Assembly: GCA_020466095.1 (NCBI GenBank)
Contig: CM035806.1
Location: 129,108,734 to 129,172,733, forward strand
DNA: 64,000 nucleotides
Source: Chlorops oryzae
Lineage: Eukaryota; Arthropoda; Insecta; Diptera; Chloropidae
Reading direction: 5' to 3'
The notes under the pieces: model-generated
Told to the model about the DNA's origin: nothing
Database searches by the model: none
What the model saw: only the letters and a program-made list of their open reading frames with translations
Shown here: piece by piece, positions 22,598-34,163 of the stretch
Numbering within the stretch: the first letter of the stretch is position 1
Layout of the letters: each line of letters starts with the position of its first letter
Program-made: the position numbers and the translations under genes

Positions 22598-23326
22598 TGG
22601 GTTTGTGTCCATCCTGCGAGATCTGTGTGTCTAAGCTATGGTTGTTGTAACGCCTATTGTACTTAAATAGTAAGTTTATCTACCAATGTTTTTTTTTTTT
22701 TTTTGTAATTACTATAAATAAAATTTCATTTCTTATTCGTATTTTTTCTTATTCTTATTTGCTTCTTAATGTTACATTTAAATAAAACTTCCTCTTCTGG
22801 AAAAAATAATGTAAAAATAAACAGTTCAAAAATAAAGAAATATATGTACAGTTCGGGACTTCGTCGTGGAGCGAGGTTCGCGTCATCGAGAAACTTACTA
22901 AGGAAGAGAGATGATATTATGGACATATATCCGCTTGAAGAAGAATTAAATGTATGAGGAAAAAGTTTATTTGGAGAAAATTTTACCTCGTTACAATACA
23001 TATGTGCATCGTGAAAAGCACACTATTTATTGCGTAGGTCAGCTTCGCCACAGTGTGTCGAAAGTTGCGATAGCGATCGAACATCGAACATATATCGACC
23101 AAGCGTGTACGCTCGAAACTAGAAACTGTTTGACGGTCGGTAACGTATCCGTGCATTCTACAGCACCTGGGTATATGCGTCGATATTGGTGCGCTGCTAT
23201 CACTGCGTACAGAAGTCGGTCACGCAGGGAGTTGTGAAATTTGTATGCAAGCTTTGCTTTTCGAACAAATAAATTAAATCGAATTGGAAAGCAGATGATT
23301 TTATGCAAAACCTTTGCGAATAAATA
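22598..23326. repeat. Right inverted arm of the palindrome
   Basis: Near-identical reverse complement of the left arm (13110-13763 plus 15247-15322). It begins TGGGTTTGTG and ends GCGAATAAATA. Interrupted only by a longer T-run near 22690. No known protein domain in its ORFs. Confidence 0.8.
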
Positions 23327-23529
23327 ATTGAAATGGACACCGACCTTAAGGCACAAACTTTTGTTATAGAGATCAAAGAATATAGAGATTATATACTCTT
23401 TGTAGAGATCTAGTCCAGACACAAATTGATTTGGCTAAGACGCAAGATTCGAATTGTTCGCTTCAGCGCCATCTGTTGACAATTTCTGAGTAAACGCAGC
23501 TTACGCTTCCCTAATAGTATACTAAATAT

Positions 23530-23757
23530 TTTTAGAACGAAGTTCTTTATGAAACGATAGCGACAGGGGACCTAGTCGAGAAAAGGTTAAATTCCGTTAT
23601 TATTGCGTTACCAAAAAGTGAAGTTTGCCAAAAAGGTCTAATAACCTTTACAGAGAGAAAGAAATATACATATATTTATGTAAAATGCCTTCCTGATGCG
23701 GCCTAGATATTATACTTTTTTAGGCGACACTTATTTTCGACGATATCACGAATTCAA
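23530..23757 (+). repeat. Dispersed repeat, about 228 bp (copy 1)
   Basis: Direct repeat of 31705-31930: starts TTTTTAGAACGAAGTTCTTT and ends near GACGATATC. The first 20 bp contain the palindrome AGAAC-GAA-GTTCT. No ORF, and no clear TSD. Confidence 0.75.
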
Positions 23758-23769
23758 AAAAAAATACTT

Positions 23770-25013
23770 TGAATCCGATCGCATTCGCGAATATTCGCAT
23801 ATTTATGGACATTCGTATTCGCAAAATTTTATGCGAACATATGGCGAATATTAACGTCCGAAAAATATACAAATCCTATGGATGTTATCCCCAGAAACAT
23901 TTAGCCTATGCTTTAGCGAACGTTCGCCAAGAATATGTTTACGCGACCTTTTCTAGAAGAACAAAAGGCGATGTTTTCTCAACTCTACCAACAAAGAATA
24001 TGTAAAAAAAAAAATATTGCTTTGACGAACGTTACGCGAGCAATCCGCAATACATCGCGTATTCATCTTCCAGACGAGCATTGCCGAAGTTACTTTTGGA
24101 ACAGGTTTATACAATGTTTTTCTAATATATACCTTGTGTTATTGTAGCTTTTGCTTTATTCAATCAAGTAGTCCTTGATTTTGTTATTAGATCAAAAATA
24201 AATTTTGATAGTTAGTTCTGTAAGGATTTGGATCGACGAGTGTATACATTCTAAAGGATACAAAGGATAAAGGTGTATTTTTTTCCTCCAAATAGTTAAA
24301 GGCACAATTTTTGTTAACCTTTTTAAATATAATTTGAAGTTAATATAATTTTTTAAAATACAGGTGCCTGCTTCAAAAATTTTCCACTTCGGATGAAAAA
24401 AAATGTTCTTCAATTCTTCAGCAACATTTAATACATGCCAAGAGCCGCATTAAAAAGCGAGATCTTAAACAAAAAACAATAGAATAAGTTTTTCATTATT
24501 AACTGAATTACTCCAATTTTTTATGCGTAAAATTATAATAAAACTTAAATAACAAAAAAAAAAAAATATATATATAATTGGCCTAGAAAATGTTTCAACA
24601 ACATGCGAGCTAAACATCGCCGTGGCGAGTCGCGGAACACTGTTCCGCGATAGAAAATCTTTGCTGGGATAGTTTTCTTTTATGTAGATTGATTTGATAT
24701 GTGTATTGATCTGTAGATTTCAAAACAATATTTAAAAGTTATTCAAAGAAGGCTTGGAGAACAAATTTAAATTCATTTTCCTTACGAAAACAGATTAATC
24801 AAATAACTTCTTTTTTTGGATCATTGGGCAGCACTCTAACAAAAAATATGTGGGGCTTACACGGCACGTTAGCTGCCAATACCAAAGCATAGGTAAGTGG
24901 TGCTTAATTTAAAACTGAACATTCGCATTCGTATTCGCGAATATCGGCGACAGATAGTCGCATTTGCACTCGCATTCGCGACTGTTTAAAAAACCACATT
25001 CGTAACATCACTG
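23770..25013. repeat. ATTCGC-rich repeat
   Basis: Clusters of ATTCGC/GCGAAT at 23775-23850 and 24920-25000 bracket an AT-rich interior without genes. A related inverted segment lies at 35040-35120. The right end reads ACATCACTGG, which could be a TIR, but the left partner was not found. Confidence 0.45.
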
Positions 25014-25821
25014 GTAAGTATCATGCCTGCACAAAAAAATATTCTACGGCAGCATATTTGTCTGTATTTGTATGAAAATTTCTCTTTTAACTGCATTCAA
25101 CTTAGTTGCAAATTCGCTTTAACAGCATCCTGTTTTTGGTTTTTGAAATAAAGTTTCATAGTAAAATGTTCCTTTAACAGCCCTGTTGAAAATTTATCTT
25201 TTGAATTTCAAACGCTTTCCTATCGACCTAAAATTCCTTTGCTTTTTTAGAATTTTTCAAAAATTTTGATACAAAATTAATAAACCTGGTTTAAACTCTC
25301 ATAGCGACTATCATTTGAAAGTTTAAAGCATCAAAAAGTTTAAGCTAGGCTGAAAAGTATAAGCCTCAATTTTTTTTTTCATTTCATTTTATTGCATTTT
25401 TTTATTTTTATTTCTAGTCAGTTATGAAAGAATTTTCCTTATATTACAAAAGTTTAATATGTTTTTTGTTAATAAAAATAATATTTAGACGGCGTTCTTT
25501 TAAACGCCTGACATGTGTTGTTAAAGAAATTCTGATATGTGCCTCAATAATGCAGCTAAAAAAAAATCGGGTAGGTGCATTTTTCGCGAAAGCGCATAAA
25601 ATTGTCTGGAAAATAATTGAATGTAGCTAAGCAGAATATACTGTATCGCATTTTCGCTTGTGAAAAACAGTTGAAAACAACAACCAGCTGACAGTTTAAA
25701 ATTTATCACCATTAAGAATAAAAGTACGCACTTATTAGTAGGTATAATTTGCTGCACAACAGCAGAACAATAACCTTCGATTGTGCATTTTTATGTTCAA
25801 AAACACAAAAGGAATGAAAAA
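25014..25821. other. AT-rich stretch, nothing recognised
   Basis: No conserved ORF, RNA gene or paired repeat was recognised. Confidence 0.3.
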
Positions 25822-26468
25822 CAAGTAAGGGTGTTATAGCCAGGCGAGCCTGACAATAAAATACCCGATTAGGGGCCCCATATACCGACTTTTGTTAAAT
25901 TTCTTTATGAAAACCGCCCCTTTTCCACGCCCACTTTTCCTTTTTTTTGCAATTCTAATCGGAGGCTTAAATATACGGTCAAATTCTAAGTTTCATTGAA
26001 ATATTTCGAAAAAGTCCGATTTTGAGGCAGTTTTGGGATTTTTGTGACAGACCCTAGTACTGGAGGTACCCTTAATAATGGACCGACCAAGGACATTTTT
26101 TTGGAGGATGTTTATGGCTACAAAGGAAGCATAAGTGCCAAATTTCGTTCAAGTCCCGTTTGAATTTCGGGTGTAGGGGACAATTTTCGAAAAACAACCT
26201 TCTGCCACGCCCACTTTTTAAATTTTTGGGAAATCGTATTACTTGCCTTGAAAAATGTTCAAATATCAAATTTCATCAAAATATGTTGAAAAACTTCGAT
26301 TTTAGAGCAGTTTTTGTGATTTTCGTAACAGACCCTAGTACTCTAGGTACCCCTAAAAATGGTCGGATCGGGTCCATTCTCGAACTTGTTCTTACTCATG
26401 TCGCCGTGAGCACGCATACCAAATTTTGAGATAGCTCAACTCCTTCGATAAGATAACTATATACAGAC

Positions 26469-27547
26469 TAGAGATGGGCGCGGGCCGGGCTTTTTTTCGT
26501 GTCCCGCGGGCCTTTGCTCTTTTACCACGGGCCCGGGCCTCAAAAGCGAGTTTCGTGCGGGCCCGGGCCTGACCCTAAAAGCCCGAAAATTTTCGACCCA
26601 TTTGGGATGTACCTACATACATAGCCATTTTGTGTTCAACTCAAAAATGATAAAAAGGCGATTGCGCCTTTCGCAAGTTTCGTCATATTTGTTCACAAAA
26701 AATCTGTATTTAGCTACCAGTGCCGTAGCAATTCTGTTTTGCCTGGGGGGATAAAAATTATTTTTTCAATTTGCGTGGGGGGGGAAAAGTTATTTTTTCA
26801 AGTTTAACGTCTATTTTAATTAAAACCACATTACATGCACGCTTTCAATGCATGTTTTTTCGATTGTCATTTATTTTTTCTCCTTTTTTAATTTTTTTCA
26901 TGGACAAAAACAAGAATGCGTGGGGCGGGGAGCGGTGGCAAAGCCCCCTCTTGCCCCTATGGTTGCTACGGCACTGTTAGCTACATCATATTTAATGAAA
27001 AAGAAGGGAGTTTATTTCATTTAAAACAAACAAATGACCTTTTAACCATCTGTTTATTTATCACGTAGATGCGCAGAACGAAACCCAAATGCAAAATGAA
27101 AGAAATAGAAATTGAAAATTATGATTATTTTCAGTCCCTGGGATCGTTTTAATTTTCAAACGATAGTCTCCAGGAGAATGTGAACCAGCCTTATTAATTT
27201 AATACGACAATATTTAAAAAGTTCGCATGAGCCAAAGGTATTTGATTGCTTTAAACCGGCATGAAGACTTAAAGAATATATTCGATAATTTAAACTTTCG
27301 AAAGTTCTAAGAACCGAGTTGAAGACTACGTCCCTAAATGTATATAATGTACCCATGTACTATATATGCATATAATATGCGTAACAAAACCTTCTAAAAC
27401 GAGTGTGTGTGATTTAATTCTATATGTTATTTTCGGGCCGGGCCGGGTTTTTACTCAAATATTTTCGTGCGGGCCCGGGCTTTTTTCGTGCTCGATTTGT
27501 GTTCGTGCCGGGCCGGGCCTCAAACACTAGGCCCGCGCCCATCTCTA
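26469..27547. mobile_element. 1079-bp hAT MITE with GGCCCGGGC subterminal repeats
   Basis: TIR TAGAGATGGGCGCGGGCC and its complement; TSD ATACAGAC exact at 26461-26468 and 27548-27555. The first 120 and last 110 bp are packed with GGCCCGGGC/GGGCCGGGC units, probably transposase-binding sites. The interior is AT-rich and contains a second hAT MITE. Confidence 0.92.
26718..26976. mobile_element. 259-bp hAT MITE nested in another hAT MITE
   Basis: TIR CAGTGCCGTAGCAA / TTGCTACGGCACTG; TSD TTAGCTAC exact at 26710-26717 and 26977-26984. No ORF of note. Confidence 0.93.
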
Positions 27548-28064
27548 ATACAGACAGACAGACGGATGTCTAATCTCCTGGTGACGCTGATCATTTCTGT
27601 ATATATTTTGTATGGTCTATCTCGACTGGTTCTGGGTGTTACACACAACCACACAAACGCAATATACCCTCGACACAGAGTGTGTCGGGTATAAAAATTT
27701 GGTCTTATGGCGGTCTTGTATACATATATTTTTCGATTAATAAAAACAATTGTTTTTTGCGAAAAACCTTGCTGCAAATTATATTTACTAACATTTATAA
27801 ATACCATAATGAACTTCGTTCTTATCTGGTGTCCTATGAGACAACTCAACTTGTTTCCATATCACAGTGCATTTGATCGAATTTTCGCAAGTTTTTTGTA
27901 TTTTTAAGAACGATTTGGTTCTGCTTATATCCTAACGCCATTCGTGCTATCTACATAATTTTTTCGTTAATTAAATGACATTTCGTTTCCTCGCCAAAGA
28001 GGATCGTTTAGGAATAGAAAATTTGAAAATAAAGACAATAATGGAAAAAAGGAGATCTCTGTTA

Positions 28065-28173
28065 GGGGATATCTCCAGCTCTATCAGAAATGAAAAACTT
28101 CTTCTTTCTGAAGTGCTTTTTATATGAAGTTTTTCATTTCGGTTTTATTTCTCAGAGAACTGGAGATAGCCCC
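28065..28173. mobile_element. 109-bp hairpin MITE with TTA TSD (Tourist-like)
   Basis: The two halves are inverted copies: GGGGATATCTCCAGCTCT against AGAACTGGAGATAGCCCC, continuing through GAAATGAAAAACTTC. TTA flanks both sides (28062-28064, 28174-28176), fitting PIF/Harbinger-type MITEs. It lies about 250 bp downstream of the Use1 stop codon and may fall in its 3' UTR. Confidence 0.75.
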
Positions 28174-28424
28174 TTAGAAAGAAATATAAAAAAAATTTAG
28201 CAAATGTTTTATTTTCGTGGGGATTTTTGCTTGCACTTTCCAATGTTGACATCCTCATAGAGGTAATGTGTATTTTAGTGTAGGATTTTCCGAAGACACA
28301 AAGGTACATATATATATATTTTATAAAATTTCTATGTTTCCACATCAAAAAATTGAACGAAAATTTGCTTCCAAGCGTCCTGACTGATTGACTATATGAA
28401 CATTCCATGTTACATGTATAACAC

Positions 28425-29563
28425 TCACGTCTTTCTCTTTTTAATGATCTTCATAAAAAGGACCATACCTGCAAGTAAAATGAATTTTGTAAGCTAAGAT
28501 GTGTTTGCTATTGGCCAAATTATCATATACCAATAAACGTAACAACCACAAACATAATCATCATCCACATCCAACATTTCCAAGCGTTCTTGGAGTGATT
28601 TTCTAGCTTTTCCCGCTCCTTTTGTAGAGAATTGATATTGGTGTCTGTCATTCCCGTTGATTTCGAAGCAACTTCGGTGTCTTTCTTGATTATACGATTT
28701 GCCGTTACGGTCTGCTCTTTAAGACTCCGCGTTAGTGCTAACATATGTTCCGTTATTTTCTCTTGTGTTTGATTGTGGAATTTAACAGCTTCATTCAAAC
28801 TGTCGGATGTGATGCTGCTGCTGCCATCGTCGGTACGTCTTCGTCGCAGTGAATCATTTTCTACAAAATTAACATTATTCTTAAATAACTCCAATCTATT
28901 ATAAATCGAATTATTATTATACCGTTCAGTAATTCTCTACGAAGATCATTATAATTCTTCGATGCCTTTAGCTGCCGCACTTCATTCAGAACATTTTCAC
29001 CCATATGTGGGTCTTTTGGACCGTTGTTGACTTTCGCTAATCGACTTTTTGTCGGCACTGGACTTTCAACATAATTAATCGCAGCTTTAATGGCATTCAG
29101 TCTTTTCTCGTAGTCCGGAATTTTGGTTGGAGTGTTATCCCTGTACATGTTCGCATATAATTTATAATGAGAGAAGCTTTGTAAATTAAAGAGGTCCGTT
29201 TTATTATGTATATATTTCACTGATTGTTCGTTCTTCAACCCGGTTCGCACCTTCGTGAATTAGTAATTTTAAATCCAGTACTCACTCCTTGCGGGCACAT
29301 TTTTCAGACCCGCAGGTGTCCGCTTAAGAGAGAGTACACTGTATTTAATTTATTTAGAGTTATCAAATCAAGTCTTATTTTATTAAATAATCTAATAATT
29401 GAATAAATCATAATTCTTACGCCTCTTCGATCCTGAGTTCTTCCATCATTGTGTCCAATGCTTTGACGTATTTTTTCAAACGCCAAAAGTTCGTTTCATC
29501 CTTTGCCAATTCCTCGCAATTCGTCAGCAGAGTTCGAACATTTACATTCAATTTCGTTGTCAT
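28425..29563 (-). CDS. Use1: Use1, ER SNARE (vesicle transport protein USE1), four exons
   Basis: SNARE of the ER that acts with Sec22 and syntaxin-18 in Golgi-to-ER retrieval; tail-anchored. Inferred exons: 29563-29421, 29176-28923, 28860-28531, 28468-28425. All introns are GT-AG (244, 62 and 62 bp) with phases that agree, giving 771 nt, 256 aa plus stop, close to the 259 aa of human USE1. The N-terminus has LLTNCEELAKDETNFWRLKK. The SNARE helix is in exon 3 (LKEQTVTANRIIKKDTEV, LQKEREKLENHSKNAW), then the membrane anchor WKCWMWMMIMFVVVTFI, ending in a short basic tail from exon 4. The exon 1-2 junction is the least certain, being chosen by phase. This is the only host gene found. Confidence 0.88.
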
Positions 29564-30184
29564 TTTTATGAAATCCTAATCGTCATCACTTTCAATAAAC
29601 AAATGAACTAGGGATGGTTCGAAAATATCGATATGAAAATATCTTAAGCGGCCCGCACACAGCGAATCATGCAGCGCTGCACGTAGCCCCAGCAAACATT
29701 TACCCTTACCAATCTATTGGAAGTAATTTGCGCCCGCAAACAAAAGGCTTGGATCCAAGTGTTGGAATTTATTTGGAATTCAAGTGTAAATAATAGGGAT
29801 GTTCCGACTAGTCGACGACGATATTCGGAAACTTTTGTAGTCGGCGACTAGTCGGTTACTTACTTTGTCTATATTTTTCAATAAAATGTACGTAGAGAAT
29901 TTGTGTAGTTTCGTCATTCATTCAGGGAGCACTAAACGACGCTGTTTCCAATCACAGAAAAGTTTGAAAATCTCTAACTCCCCGATCACACGTATGAAAA
30001 CATATTTTAAAACAATTTATAAGCAGAAAAAGACGTGCGAAGTAAAGAAACTGTTGTTTGTTGAATGTTCCAAAATAATAATTGTTTCAATTTCTTTCTC
30101 ATGCATTCAAATGAGATGTTTTCGAAACATGTTTCATAAGTGTGATCGGCGAGAAACAAGAGCTATAGTCACGGCTGTCACATA
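29564..30184. other. Use1 upstream region with hAT-like terminus
   Basis: The promoter of Use1 should lie in the first few hundred bases, but I see no clear motif. At 29793 TAGGGATGTTCCGACTAGTC, followed by further CGACTAGTCG repeats to about 29870, looks like one terminus of a hAT element; its partner end is absent. Confidence 0.4.
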
Positions 30185-30608
30185 CTACGTTTATGCATCA
30201 TGTTAACCCGGGTATATTCAACTCAGGTCAATTCAACCCCCTCGCATAAACGCTATTTATAACCGAGTTAGAGAATTTAATCGGGTTGAATAAACACATT
30301 TATTTAAAGTGGGTAGAAAATTCAACTCGGGTTGAAGTTTGTGCATAAACACGAGGGCTTAGGCAAATCGAAGCGAATGACAAAAAATCCAACTCATTTC
30401 GACTTTTAGTCATGCATTGTAATGTGTACCCCATACATTTATATTTCTAAAAACATAATTTTCGTGTATGTCATGCCGCATCGCTGTTCAGTGTCTCTTA
30501 AGAATAAAACTGGGTTAGTCTTTTAACTCAAGTTCAAAATTGCCCGTTTATGCTTAGGTTTTTTACCCGGGTTGAATATACCTGGGTTAACATGATGCAT
30601 AAACGTAG
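30185..30608. mobile_element. 424-bp Tc1/mariner-type MITE
   Basis: TIRs of about 38 bp, CTACGTTTATGCATCATGTT and its complement at the right end, with one mismatch (CCCGGG/CCCAGG). TA duplicated at 30183-30184 and 30609-30610. The interior has several AACTCGGGTTGAA-type repeats. No ORF. Confidence 0.85.
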
Positions 30609-30885
30609 TAACAGTTGGTGTTTTGGTGTCAAAAATGGCTCTGTATTTTTCATTTGGCTCGTTTTAATTGTATTTGGCTCTTTTTTGGCTTTCTTACGCC
30701 ACGAGTAAAATAACTCAATAACAGATTGAAAGGGAAAAAATTTCGGTGGCAGCTAAAATTGTCGAAGTCACTGACCATCGAAAGCTAAAAGTGCAGCTTA
30801 TTTACAGAACGAAAATAATTTTTCTGAACAAATTTTTTAAATAAAACTGTTGTTTTGTATATAAAATATATTTTGGCTCTTTTCA

Positions 30886-30960
30886 TACCCAGCGTAAGCA
30901 GGGTATACTAGTTTTGTGCAAATCTTGTAACAGCCAGAACCAAGCTCCGTAGATATAGAC

Positions 30961-30996
<36 letters not shown>

Positions 30997-31577
30997 CGGC
31001 TGGACCAAGTCGAAATTTGGCACACAGGTATATCGGGATCCGAGTATGATCCTAAGTAAAAATGGGACACATCCGCTCACTGCCACACCCACAAATTAAT
31101 TTAATGTGTTTTCGGTAAAATGCTTGTAACTTGCGAGCCACTCAACACATTTCATTGATATTTGGTTTACTGGTAAACTACGAAAAGGAACTTATCCTGG
31201 AAAATGGACGCCGTCCTCGAACCACGTCCACATATAAGGGTTTATCGTAACTTGTGAAGTAAAATGCGTAGAAACTTCAAATCACAACATAGGTTGACCA
31301 AAGTGAATGAAAGGTGTAGGAAAGAATTTATGTGGCCCGCCCACTGCCACGCCCACAAATGGAGATTTTTCGTAACTTCCGAAGTAAAAGGCGTAGAAGC
31401 TTCAAATTCGCAACATAGGCTGACCAAAGCGAATGAAAGGTGTAGGAAAACAATTTATGTGGCCCGCCCACTTCCACGCCAATAAATGGAAATTTTTCGT
31501 AACATAGTGCGCCAATAATGTCGGAACTCTGGGTATTTCAAAGTCAGGCTTGACCGGCTTTAGCTTTCTTACTTGTT
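30886..31577 (+). mobile_element. INE-1/DINE-like repeat (copy B)
   Basis: Starts TACCCAGCGTAAGCAGGGTA, ends GCTTTCTTACTTG; contains an AT microsatellite (30965-30995), CGAAATTTGGCACACAGGTA and about 120-bp tandem units with CCACGCCCAC and CGTAACTTCCGAAGTAAAAG. Same layout as copies at 34164-34920 and 52011-53070. Confidence 0.75.
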
Positions 31578-31704
31578 ATTCAATTGGATTTGAGATTGGA
31601 AAACCTATAAATCCAAGCATTCGAATTAAATATTTTCAAAGCCTAAACAAGCAGTAACAATCCGATGTAGGCGGGTTCTATCCCCGCTGCAGCGAGCGTT
31701 ATTT

Positions 31705-31930
31705 TTTTTAGAACGAAGTTCTTTATAAAACGATAGCGACAGGAGACCTAGTCGAGAAAAAGTTAAATTCCGTTATTATGTGCGTCACCAAAAAGTGGAG
31801 TTCGCAAAAAAGGGTATAATAACCTTTGCAGAGAGAAAGAAATTTACATACATTTATGTAAAATGACTTCCTGATGCGGCCGAGATATTATACTTTTTAA
31901 GGCGACACTTATTTCCGACGATATCCCGAA
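31705..31930 (+). repeat. Dispersed repeat, about 226 bp (copy 2)
   Basis: Direct repeat of 23530-23757 with scattered substitutions; same palindromic start AGAACGAAGTTCT. Confidence 0.75.
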
Positions 31931-32441
31931 AAAACAATTAATTATTAAATTCAGAAATATACAGCCACATACATGCATCCATGCATTCAAACAAAACAAA
32001 ACAAAATGTGGTGCTGCCAGACTGAAAGTTTTTAGAATAACTCCGATTAGTAGATTTTTGCAAATATATAAGGGCATTTTATGTAACTTATAATTTTTTT
32101 GCGCTATCAAAGTATCCGTCAATTCGTACATAATTAAAACTTATTTAAAATCATCGTCTGTACTCCGGCGACTGCGGATGTAATATCGGTGTGAGAAATA
32201 TCGATACTTTAAAACATCTTTATGTATGAAAATTCGCATTTTCGAGACTATCTCATTTGCGATGGAAAACCGTTTACACGTATTCTTTTTCAGTTCCAGT
32301 ATATTCTGCTTAGCTGACTTCGCACTTTAAGGGCTCAACGCTGTTAAAGTAAATTGAAAGAAAGTAATGCTATGTTCTCACTATAGGGGTTAAGTTCTTA
32401 ACCCGATACTTTAACTCAAAGCGTTCATATCAGCTTTGAGC

Positions 32442-33305
32442 CACTGTTGCCAGTAATTCAGAACCAAATTTCCCTCGAAAACCAAGCAAAAATCCCTTTT
32501 TCCCTCAGTGACCGATAGAAATTTCCCACGAAAATTCCCTCAAACAAAAACATATTTTTCCTGAAGAAAATGTTGATTATCGCTATATTTCTTAACATTA
32601 AAACCTTAAGGTAGCTCCGTAAAATTACATATTGTATTTAAAGAAATTGTACGTTTGAAAAGGCCCCAAGACGACTACTATTAAGGCAAGTTGGTGGGGA
32701 GATATTAAAGGCCATTAAGGGCCTCATTTTTGTTCAATTTCTTCATGAGAACTGCCCTCTTGCCACCCCTAATTATAGTTATAGGCCGATCGCTAAAATT
32801 TTTGGAGAGGATGTTTATTACCTAGAGCAAGCATACATGAAAAATTTGGGCTATGTCCCATTTGAATTTCAGGTGAATTTCAGCCACGCCCAATTTTCTA
32901 ATATTTGAAAATTCCTTTTACAACCCCAAAGTGAAATATAGAATATGATATATGTATATATCTACATATTAACAATAAATACGTACTAAAAGTTCGTTAT
33001 CACATCCACATTCGAGCATGCTCCTGCGAGCGGCTCGGCTCGATGCAATGCTCGATCGTAATAGGTCATGTTAGCGAGCCAATTCATCAACCAACATTAC
33101 CACATACGATCGAGCATTGCATCGAGCCGAGCCGCTCGCAGAAGATTACTCGAATGTGGATGATCCACTTAGGGCTTTGTATCGATTATTGAAAAATCCC
33201 TCTATCGTATTCAACAAAGCAAAGAAAATCCCCTTTTCCCTTTTGACAATATTTGGTGCAAAAATTCCCTCAACATGGGAAATATCCCTCAACCTGGCAG
33301 CACTG
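32442..33305. mobile_element. 864-bp hAT MITE (8-bp TSD CTTTGAGC)
   Basis: Ends CACTGTTGCCAG and CTGGCAGCACTG (hAT-like CAGTGYTGCCAG), TSD CTTTGAGC at 32434-32441 and 33306-33313. It has many TTCCCTC/GAGGGA repeats, a DINE-like fragment near 32660-32930 and a strong hairpin at 33006-33159. Confidence 0.82.
33006..33159. repeat. 55-bp near-perfect hairpin, GC-rich
   Basis: Left arm 33006-33060 and right arm 33105-33159 are complementary at 51 of 55 positions, loop 44 nt. Core CGAGCGGCTCGGCTCGATGC-type sequence, much more GC-rich than its surroundings. No TSD recognised. Confidence 0.85.
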
Positions 33306-34163
33306 CTTTGAGCGAGTTAGGGTTTACCAAAGTCATATGACCCAGCCGGAAAGTGGACTACTTCTGCACTACTTCCGAAGTGGTGAAAATTCATACTGCG
33401 GCTACACGCATTACTAATCCTAACTGTTAATGAAGTTTGTTAGAAGATGGCCGCTGTTTTCATTACATGCCTGCGATAATGTCCGGCTTGGGAATTTGAA
33501 ATATAAAAAACGCGCAAGGTATATCTGATATACTATATCATCGAGAAATTGCAAATAAAGATTGATATTGCTTTATTACAAATGTTTAAAGAAGCTGAAA
33601 AAGCGAAAGGAATATTGGAAGCAATAATATTAGAAGACCATTGCAATAACCGCACGAACCAAAATAGATTAATGGAGCTAATGATGAAAGCGGCATCACA
33701 AAATGTTCCAAGACCTGTGATCAAAATTAACATATCCAAACACATCCTTCACCTCTCATTTGCTGCACGGGAAAGCTTCCCTGTCAGTGCCGTATTAAAT
33801 ATAAACCAGGTTTTTGTATTCGGTGTTAGCAAATGTAACTGAAATTTTCAAATGCAACTCTGCGCTAACCTCAGAGTTAAATGTTAACCCGGGGTTTATT
33901 TTCGGGTTAGATGATTTTTTTAATATGCGTTTTGACATTTGAAGCCCTGGGTTTCGCCGATAACCCTAACCCGGCCTAGTGAGAACATAGCATAACGAGG
34001 TCATTCTTTTGAAGAAAGAAAATCAGAGTTGAAATGTCGATGACAGGTCCAGAGAAATATAGGAAATGTATGACTTAAATGCAACCCTGTGAGCCCGATT
34101 ACTTGTAATAAGCGTATGTGTTCAAGTAGCGAAAGTAAGTCAAAGCAGGTACTTATTTGTTTT

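Larger units (their letters stand above)
25822..27696 (-). mobile_element. DINE/INE-1-like repeat with nested insertions
   Basis: Begins CAAGTAAGGGTG and ends GGGTATAAAA, with ATACCCGA near the start and TCGGGTAT near the end. It contains CCACGCCCAC, GACAGACGGA and TCCTGGTGACGCTGATC segments as in INE-1/DINE-1 Helitron-like repeats of flies. A hAT MITE (26469-27547) is inserted before the GACAGACGG tract. Assignment to Helitron-type elements is from remembered family layout. Confidence 0.65.
32368..33992. mobile_element. PIF/Harbinger-like element (TAA TSD)
   Basis: TIR TGCTATGTTCTCACTA and complement; TAA on both sides (32365-32367, 33993-33995). A hAT MITE is nested at 32442-33305. The remaining interior has a 97-codon plus-strand ORF (33549-33842) without known domain. 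TSD length supports PIF/Harbinger, but TA-type (Tc1) cannot be excluded. Confidence 0.6.

Noticed and set aside
30883..31092. ORFs with (YI)n stretches
   Set aside because: Translation of an AT microsatellite inside a DINE-like repeat.
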